The notes under the pieces are model-generated. The model was not told the origin of the DNA, ran no database searches, and saw only the letters and a list, made by a program, of their open reading frames with translations. This document shows, one piece after another, positions 59,829 to 64,000 of a stretch of DNA of 64,000 nucleotides (positions are counted from its first letter, which is position 1; the number at the start of each line of letters is the position of its first letter). Made by a program: the position numbers and the translations under genes. Source of the stretch: an uncultured Enterobacterales bacterium (GTDB taxonomy: Bacteria; Pseudomonadota; Gammaproteobacteria; Enterobacterales; CALYQQ01). The stretch lies in NCBI GenBank assembly GCA_945288535.1, contig CALYQQ010000010.1, positions 1 through 64,000 on the forward strand, in the 5' to 3' direction.

Positions 59829-61691
59829 ATGCGTTATTTGTGGCGATTTATTAAGTTTATTTTTACTTTTTTTTGGCGATTACTCTGTTTTATTCGAGAA
59901 TTCGTGCTCAACATTACCTTTCTCTTATTTTTATTTCTGATCATAGGTATTTATGCAACTATCTCTAATGAAAACTATGCTCGCTTACCTCAAGATGGTT
60001 TATTACTTGTTAATTTGGCCGGAAAACTCGTTGAAGAACCAACAAATAATACGCCACTAAAAATGCTTAGCAATGAATTACTATTGGGGAAATCGGATCC
60101 TAAACAACAAGATAATTCACTCTTCGATGTAGTCGAACGCATTCGTTATGCAAAAAATGACAACAACATTACTGGGATGCTTCTACAACTTGATAATTTT
60201 GTTGGTGGAAGTAAACCCGCTTTAGATTATGTTGCTAAAGCCATAAGAGAATTTAAAAGCACAGGTAAGCCTATTTATGCTTATGGAACAAACTATTCTC
60301 AAAGCCAATATTTTTTAGCGAGTAATGCTGATATTATCTACTTAGCTCCACAAGGCAGTGTAGCTATCACTGGCATGTCAACCAATAATCTTTATTACCG
60401 TGATCTTTTAGACAATATTAAAGCAAAGAGTTATATCTACCGTGTAGGTACTTATAAATCCGCAGTCGAACCTTTTTTGCGTAATGATATGTCTCCTGAA
60501 GCAAGGGAAAATGCACAACGTTGGCTTAATAGTATGTGGCAAAGTTACCTTAATGAAGTAGCAAACAATCGACATGTTACTCCAGATGTTATCTTTCCTG
60601 ACATTGATACATTATATAAAAAAATGCAAAACGTTGCAGGTAATAGTACTGTTTATGCACTGGAAAATAAGCTCGTTGATAAAATTATTCGATTAAGTGA
60701 TTTGAATATGTTATTGCTTAAAGAATTTGGATCACGCCAAGAAAATAATAGTTATAAATATGTCAGCATTTATGACTATCAGATCCCTGAGCCAACCAGT
60801 AAAAGAAACAAAATTGCCGTTGTATTTGTTAATGGCGTTATTGCTAGTGGCGAATCAGACAATGATACAGCTGGTGACGTAACTATTATAAGTCAATTGC
60901 AAGACGCACGTTTAGATAATACGGTTAAAGCTGTTATTTTACGTGTTAATAGTCCAGGAGGTGGTGTTACTGCTTCAGAGCAAATCCGCAACGAATTGGT
61001 AGCCTTACGTGAAGCTGGAAAACCACTTATTATATCAATGGGCGGTGTCGCTGCTTCGGGTGGTTATTGGATATCAACCGCCGCAGATAAAATTATTGCT
61101 ACCCCAGATACCATAACAGGATCAATTGGTATTTTTGGTTTAATTACGACCTTTGAACACACCGCGACTTCTGTAGGTATTCATGTCGATGGCGTAAGTA
61201 CATCACCATTAGCCAATATTCATTTACTAAAAGATATTCCAGATTCAGTATCCAAAATTATGCAATTGCAAGTTGAAAGTGGCTATGCATCATTCTTACA
61301 CCTTGTTGCACAATCAAGAAATAAAACGACAAATGAAATCAATACTATTGCTCAAGGTCAGGTTTGGATTGGTTCCGATGCCAAGCAAAATGGCTTAGTT
61401 GATATTTTAGGCGATTTCGATGACGCCCTGGATGAAGCGGCTAATTTAGCTCATTTAGATAAAGATAATTATCAAATTAGTTGGAGTCGTCGTCAACCCA
61501 CATTGGCTAATATGCTGTTGAACGCATTGAATATAAATATGCAATCCACTGTAAAAAATGCAATTACATCAGTAATACCGGTTAGTTTGTTAAATACAAT
61601 TCTTAGTATTGAAAAATCCAATGTAATTACAACATATTCTGATCCAATGAATCATTATATTTATTGTCTTGATTGTGGTTATACAAATTAA
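59829..61691 (+). CDS. sppA: Protease IV (signal peptide peptidase SppA)
   Basis: This 620-residue inner-membrane protein (E. coli 618) has an N-terminal anchor (about 24-45) and two tandem SppA domains. The catalytic Lys210 lies in the N-domain (YRVGTYKSAVEPF) and Ser410 in the C-domain (ISMGGVAASGGYWIS). GSIGIFGLITTFEHT is also conserved. It digests signal peptides left in the membrane after export. GGGG 6 bp before the ATG supports this start. Confidence 0.97.
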   Translation: MRYLWRFIKFIFTFFWRLLCFIREFVLNITFLLFLFLIIGIYATISNENYARLPQDGLLLVNLAGKLVEEPTNNTPLKMLSNELLLGKSDPKQQDNSLFDVVERIRYAKNDNNITGMLLQLDNFVGGSKPALDYVAKAIREFKSTGKPIYAYGTNYSQSQYFLASNADIIYLAPQGSVAITGMSTNNLYYRDLLDNIKAKSYIYRVGTYKSAVEPFLRNDMSPEARENAQRWLNSMWQSYLNEVANNRHVTPDVIFPDIDTLYKKMQNVAGNSTVYALENKLVDKIIRLSDLNMLLLKEFGSRQENNSYKYVSIYDYQIPEPTSKRNKIAVVFVNGVIASGESDNDTAGDVTIISQLQDARLDNTVKAVILRVNSPGGGVTASEQIRNELVALREAGKPLIISMGGVAASGGYWISTAADKIIATPDTITGSIGIFGLITTFEHTATSVGIHVDGVSTSPLANIHLLKDIPDSVSKIMQLQVESGYASFLHLVAQSRNKTTNEINTIAQGQVWIGSDAKQNGLVDILGDFDDALDEAANLAHLDKDNYQISWSRRQPTLANMLLNALNINMQSTVKNAITSVIPVSLLNTILSIEKSNVITTYSDPMNHYIYCLDCGYTN

Positions 61692-63215
<1,524 letters not shown>

Positions 63216-63240
63216 TTCTGTACTAAAATATGATCTTCAG

Positions 63241-63266
63241 AGGGCAGTATTGAACTGCCCTTTTTT
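63241..63266 (+). terminator. Rho-independent terminator after gapA
   Basis: AGGGCAGT (63241-63248) and ACTGCCCT (63254-63261) form an 8-bp stem with a 5-nt loop, followed by a run of Ts. Confidence 0.95.
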
Positions 63267-63290
63267 ATTATATTAACGAAGGCATCTACT

Positions 63291-64000
63291 ATGTCGGATA
63301 AATTATTTTGTTTACCTGTCGAGCAACAACTTACACCTTATATTTCTTTATGTAAGTTAGATCAATTGTCTATACTTGTCATTAAACATCCTGAGTTTCG
63401 CGCTGCTATTGCATTGCAAGGAGCTCATTTATTAAGCTGGCAACCCATTAATCAGGCACCGGTAATTTGGTTAAGTGAAAATGCCGTATTTAAAAAAGGT
63501 CAGGCTATTCGAGGAGGGATACCACTTTGTTGGCCTTGGTTTGGTAAATCAGCTTCCCCTTCCCATGGTTTTGCGCGCAATAAGCAATGGCAATTACAAG
63601 AATATAAAGAAGATAACGATACTGTTAGATTATCATTTATGCTTGAACATGATGACGCAACACTTGCATTATGGCCACATCCGTTCCGTTTAGTTAATAA
63701 TTTTTGTTTTAATAAATATCAACTTGATATTCAATTGACGAGTTTTGGTAATTTTGACATTACAACCGCATTACATACCTATTTAAATATAGGTGACATC
63801 GATCAAACATCTGTTTGTGGTTTAGGAAATCATTATTTAGACGCATTGACAGCGACTTACTTAAATATAAATGGTGAAAAATTATTAATTCATGGTGAAA
63901 TTGATCGAATTTATGATCAATCATCGGCAATAACTAAGATAAATGATGCGGTTCAACAGCGTACTTTAATTATGACACACTATAATCATCGCGATATTGT
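63291..64000 (+). CDS. yeaD: YeaD, D-hexose-6-phosphate mutarotase-like, 5' part only
   Basis: The frame from ATG 63291 stays open to the window edge (236 codons): MSDKLFCLPVEQQLTPYISL, then FRAAIALQGAHLLSWQPINQ, PVIWLSENAVFKKGQAIRGG, IPLCWPWFG, SHGFARNKQWQL and ITTALHTYLNIGDID. The GIPLCWPWFG, HGFARxxxW and LHTYxNIGDI motifs are those of YeaD and the aldose 1-epimerase superfamily; the two His and a Glu further on would be catalytic. It interconverts alpha and beta anomers of glucose-6-phosphate and similar sugars. E. coli YeaD is about 294 residues, so about 55 are missing at the right edge. Confidence 0.95.
   Translation, partial: MSDKLFCLPVEQQLTPYISLCKLDQLSILVIKHPEFRAAIALQGAHLLSWQPINQAPVIWLSENAVFKKGQAIRGGIPLCWPWFGKSASPSHGFARNKQWQLQEYKEDNDTVRLSFMLEHDDATLALWPHPFRLVNNFCFNKYQLDIQLTSFGNFDITTALHTYLNIGDIDQTSVCGLGNHYLDALTATYLNINGEKLLIHGEIDRIYDQSSAITKINDAVQQRTLIMTHYNHRDI

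Overview
This 64 kb window is AT-rich chromosomal DNA from a gammaproteobacterium of the order Enterobacterales. Several conserved blocks keep E. coli-like order: ycgL/ycgM/ycgN next to minCDE; rnd-fadD-tsaB-yoaA; pykA-lpxM-mepM-znuA//znuCB; rlmC-ybjN; gloC-mepK-ldtD-mukB-mukE-mukF-cmoM//elyC; and topB-selD-sppA-gapA-yeaD. The min locus abutting rnd-fadD, the strong AT bias, long gene-free stretches, a shattered pykA and a decayed prophage suggest a host-associated member of the Morganellaceae (Arsenophonus/Providencia-like). That placement is inference from memory of gene order, not a computed result.

Region 1 (1-8758) is the remnant of a lambdoid (P22/lambda-like) prophage inserted at the 3' end of a tRNA-Pro(GGG) gene. 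Read leftward on the minus strand are cro, cII, a small winged-helix gene and an O-like replication gene. Cro, cII and O each carry nonsense or frameshift lesions. Rightward are an intact cI-type LexA-fold repressor with three operator-like sites in front of it, a stand-alone HsdR-N-like nuclease, an oppositely oriented two-gene PIN-domain module, a candidate N-type antiterminator, a phage CsrA homologue, a repeat protein, gene fragments, an excisionase and an integrase broken by several lesions. The genes expected to be silent in a lysogen are broken. The repressor and the accessory genes around it are open. This is the part of the window most likely to hold something new.

Region 2 (8.8-31 kb) holds a TsgA-like transporter and a Crp/Fnr-family regulator. 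It continues with the ycgL-lytic transglycosylase-ycgM-ycgN cluster divergent from minCDE (division-site selection), then rnd, fadD, tsaB, yoaA and a pgl with unusual active-site motifs. A pykA pseudogene with many lesions follows, then lpxM (lipid A acylation), mepM (murein endopeptidase) and znuA. zwf, hexR and yeaY, which neighbour these genes in E. coli, are not seen.

Region 3 (31-46 kb) starts with the divergent zinc-uptake genes znuA and znuCB. Two perfect 15-bp palindromes matching the Zur box lie between them. Then come a DUF1523 membrane protein, rimO, a small exported protein of unknown function, msrA and the Hha-family nucleoid factor cnu, with nearly gene-free stretches of about 2.0 and 1.4 kb on either side of msrA. 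The region ends with rlmC-ybjN, gloC, mepK and ldtD.

Region 4 (46-64 kb) has the mukFEB condensin operon with cmoM, divergent elyC, an orphan Flp-type pilin, topB, selD, sppA, gapA and the 5' part of yeaD, which runs off the right edge. Envelope growth genes (mltB-like, mepM, mepK, ldtD, elyC, lpxM) and chromosome/division genes (min, muk, topB) are well kept. The losses fall on peripheral metabolism and the prophage.
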